From Phascolarctobacterium sp. (lineage in GTDB: Bacteria; Bacillota; Negativicutes; Acidaminococcales; Acidaminococcaceae), in the NCBI GenBank assembly GCA_004558595.1, contig SFCN01000031.1, positions 1 through 22,822 of the forward strand: a stretch of DNA of 22,822 nucleotides, read 5' to 3'. Of the stretch, positions 21,218 to 22,822 are shown one piece after another; the first letter of the stretch is position 1, and the number at the start of each line of letters is the position of its first letter. The translations under genes and the position numbers were made by a program. The notes under the pieces were generated by a model. That model saw only the letters and a list, made by a program, of their open reading frames with translations. It made no database searches and was not told where the DNA came from.

Positions 21218-22117
21218 ATGTTTTTTGATTCCTATGACACACCAGTATTTCGCCCTCCTAGTGAGGCTAGAAGCTTTATTTTGAGAGTAACCAGGGGCTG
21301 CGCCCACAATAAATGCACCTATTGCAATATGTATCGTGGAGTGCCCTTTCAAATATTAAAGGACGAGGAGATTTCCCGTCAAATCGCCATGGCGGCCTAT
21401 TACGGTAAGGATAAGGTGCGCCGAGTATTTTTGGCTGATGGCGATGCTTTAGTGCTGCCCACAGCCAAGCTTTTGAAAACTTTGCAGGCCCTGCGGGAGC
21501 AATTCCCTAAGCTGCAACGTGTGGCCAGCTATGCGGCTCCTAAGGATATTCTGCGTAAAAGCGAGGAGGAGCTGCGCCAGCTCAAGGAGGCGGGCCTACA
21601 GCTCTTGTATTACGGCATGGAAACAGGTGATGACATTACCCTTAAGGCCGTGAACAAGGGCGTTAACGCTGAAGAGGCCATTGAGGCGGGACGCAGGGTA
21701 ACTGCCAGCGGCATGAAGCTGTCCTTAATGGTGATTTTGGGCTTAGCAGGCGTGGAGGGCAGTGAACGCCATGCGCTGGCAACGGCCAAAGCCATTAATA
21801 TTATCCAGCCCACCCATCTGAGCGCCCTCTGCCTGATGCTTTATCGCGGTAGTGAGCTTTTGGATCAGTTCGAGGCTGGTCAATTTAATCCTCTGTCTCC
21901 GGCAGGACTAATGCAGGAGCTGCGTTTGATGCTGGAGCATATTGATTTACCGGCGGATAAGCATTGCCTGTTCCGCAGCAATCACGTTTCCAATTATGTG
22001 CAACTAGCAGCCACTCTGCCCAAGGAGAAGGAGCGTCTCTTAAAGCAGGTGGATGTGAGCATTCAGGCCTTAAGCAAATTAAAGACCTGGGACGTATATA
22101 ATAATACGGAATATTGA
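21218..22117 (+). CDS. Radical SAM protein (coproporphyrinogen-oxidase/Elp3-like fold)
   Basis: 299 residues. The iron-sulfur motif is C28-x4-C33-x2-C36 (GCAHNKCTYCNMYRG), one residue longer than the standard CX3CX2C; this spacing is seen in a group of uncharacterised radical SAM proteins. Further motifs are FLADGDAL (SAM-binding strand), LLYYGMETGDD and VILGLAG. The protein should bind a [4Fe-4S] cluster and SAM in the cytoplasm; the substrate is unknown. There is no cobalamin-binding domain. The start at 21218 has GTGAGG five bases upstream; an earlier in-frame ATG at 21173 would add a Phe-rich stretch and is less likely. It follows a structured leader. Confidence 0.85.
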   Translation: MFFDSYDTPVFRPPSEARSFILRVTRGCAHNKCTYCNMYRGVPFQILKDEEISRQIAMAAYYGKDKVRRVFLADGDALVLPTAKLLKTLQALREQFPKLQRVASYAAPKDILRKSEEELRQLKEAGLQLLYYGMETGDDITLKAVNKGVNAEEAIEAGRRVTASGMKLSLMVILGLAGVEGSERHALATAKAINIIQPTHLSALCLMLYRGSELLDQFEAGQFNPLSPAGLMQELRLMLEHIDLPADKHCLFRSNHVSNYVQLAATLPKEKERLLKQVDVSIQALSKLKTWDVYNNTEY

Positions 22118-22172
22118 CCATTCCTATTGCGAAGCTTGCGAAACGCAAGGGAAAATGCTCGCGTCAATTTTA

Positions 22173-22193
22173 TGGGTAACTGGAAGTTACCGA
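22173..22193. repeat. Short inverted repeats between radical SAM and NlpC genes
   Basis: GGTAACT-GGA-AGTTACC (22175-22191) and, upstream, CTTGCG-AAA-CGCAAG (about 22134-22148) are perfect small dyads in the 101-base gap. Neither is followed by a T-run, so they are not typical terminators. They may be operators or RNA hairpins for the next gene. Confidence 0.35.
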
Positions 22194-22218
22194 AAAGAAC
22201 TTTTGAAGATGTGATGAT

Positions 22219-22822
22219 ATGTTCAGAAAGGCTATTGCTCTACTAACCTTAGTCGCAAGCTTGTGCTGCTTGCCCTTAGGAGCAGAGGCGAAGAAGAAAA
22301 CAACTACAAAGCCTAATGCTAGCAAGGTGACTGTGCAGCAAAGCAATTGGAAGCTGAAGGTAGCTCAGCAGAAGCTGCAGGTGCTTGGCCTATCTAAGGA
22401 AAAGCCCAGTGGCAGGATGACCTCGGCTACGGAAACAGCCCTGAAGAAATTCCAACAGCAGCACAAGCTAAAGGCCCATGGTAAGTTGGATGATAAAACC
22501 TATCAGAAGCTTAATTGGGAAGCCTTTGCCAAAAAGGGCATTACCAATGTGCGGGGCCAGGACGTGGTGAAGCAGGCGGCTAAATATAAGGGCGTGCCTT
22601 ATAAATTTGGCGGTGTGACACCAAAGGGCTTCGATTGCTCCGGTTATGTGCAGTATGTTTTTAAAAATTGTCGTGCTACCTTGCCTCGAGCGGCAGATGA
22701 GCAGGTGCTGGAGGGCATATTTGTCAACCAAAAGCAGCTCAAGCCCGGAGATTTGGTGTTCTTCACCACCTATGCTCCGGGAGCGTCCCATGTGGGAATA
22801 TATGCCGGTAAAGGGCAGTTTT
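22219..22822 (+). CDS. NlpC/P60 cell-wall hydrolase with peptidoglycan-binding domain (partial)
   Basis: 201 codons are visible and the frame runs off the window end. The signal peptide (MFRKAIALLTLVASLCCLPLG, cut near AEA at 22-24) is followed by a basic linker. A PG_binding_1-type repeat spans about 44-98 (KVAQQKLQVLGL to LDDKTYQKL). The NlpC/P60 domain begins near 113, with catalytic C140 in FDCSGYVQYVF and H191 in SHVGIYAG; the third polar residue lies outside the window. Such enzymes cut gamma-D-Glu-diamino acid bonds of peptidoglycan stem peptides outside the inner membrane. The ribosome site is weak (GAAG). It is separated from the radical SAM gene by 101 bases and may share its transcript. 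Confidence 0.88.
   Translation, partial: MFRKAIALLTLVASLCCLPLGAEAKKKTTTKPNASKVTVQQSNWKLKVAQQKLQVLGLSKEKPSGRMTSATETALKKFQQQHKLKAHGKLDDKTYQKLNWEAFAKKGITNVRGQDVVKQAAKYKGVPYKFGGVTPKGFDCSGYVQYVFKNCRATLPRAADEQVLEGIFVNQKQLKPGDLVFFTTYAPGASHVGIYAGKGQF

Overview
The window looks like a chromosomal segment from a Gram-negative-staining (diderm) Firmicute of the class Negativicutes, perhaps the Acidaminococcaceae/Phascolarctobacterium group (genus is a guess). The best evidence is two outer-membrane porins that each carry an N-terminal SLH domain behind a signal peptide, an architecture typical of Negativicutes. A SpoVB/MurJ-type flippase, a CIRCE heat-shock operator, strong GGAGG ribosome sites, a rubredoxin-containing rubrerythrin and a ferredoxin-DUF362 protein fit an anaerobic Firmicute. 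I see no prophage, transposase, CRISPR array or rRNA.

Layout. 1-312 (-): start of a rubrerythrin. 662-2281 (+): lipid/polysaccharide flippase. 2451-3065 (-): a His-rich LTxxQ (Spy/CpxP-like) periplasmic protein, divergent from an OmpR-type response regulator and sensor kinase (3330-5572) with an SDR oxidoreductase overlapping the kinase end (5559-6401). The arrangement recalls cpxP-cpxRA. 6549-6638: a 29-residue membrane peptide with its own promoter and terminator. 6781-7419 (-): nicotinamidase-like hydrolase. 7939-8388 (+): Hsp20 under a CIRCE operator. 8553-11867 (+): a zinc ABC importer znuA-znuC-znuB ending in an overlapping PHP phosphoesterase. 12098-13228: DUF362 ferredoxin protein. 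13357-14232: purC. 14341-14583: an unrecognised structured RNA region, then tRNA-Gly(CCC). 14973-15863: a LysR regulator split by one in-frame stop. 16344-20016: two SLH-porins flanking a secreted 193-residue protein and an antisense 22-residue membrane peptide. 20107-20859 (-): tcdA. 21218-22117: radical SAM protein with a structured leader. 22219-end: NlpC/P60 cell-wall hydrolase, cut by the window edge.

Much of the window concerns the cell envelope and metals: flippase, envelope-stress-like two-component system, zinc import, porins and a peptidoglycan hydrolase.

The most unusual signal is a pair of ~193-nt intergenic elements (7516-7708 and 11870-12063). They share a conserved core but have different, self-complementary outer arms, and an inner helix changes by compensating substitutions. 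This is what a structured RNA or hairpin element under selection for pairing would show. Other points of interest are a cluster of perfect inverted repeats, including a 26-bp palindrome, read in frame inside the SDR gene; the two-module structured RNA before tRNA-Gly; conserved porin leaders; two tiny membrane peptides; and the split LysR. All calls come from reading the sequence; no database search or folding program was run.
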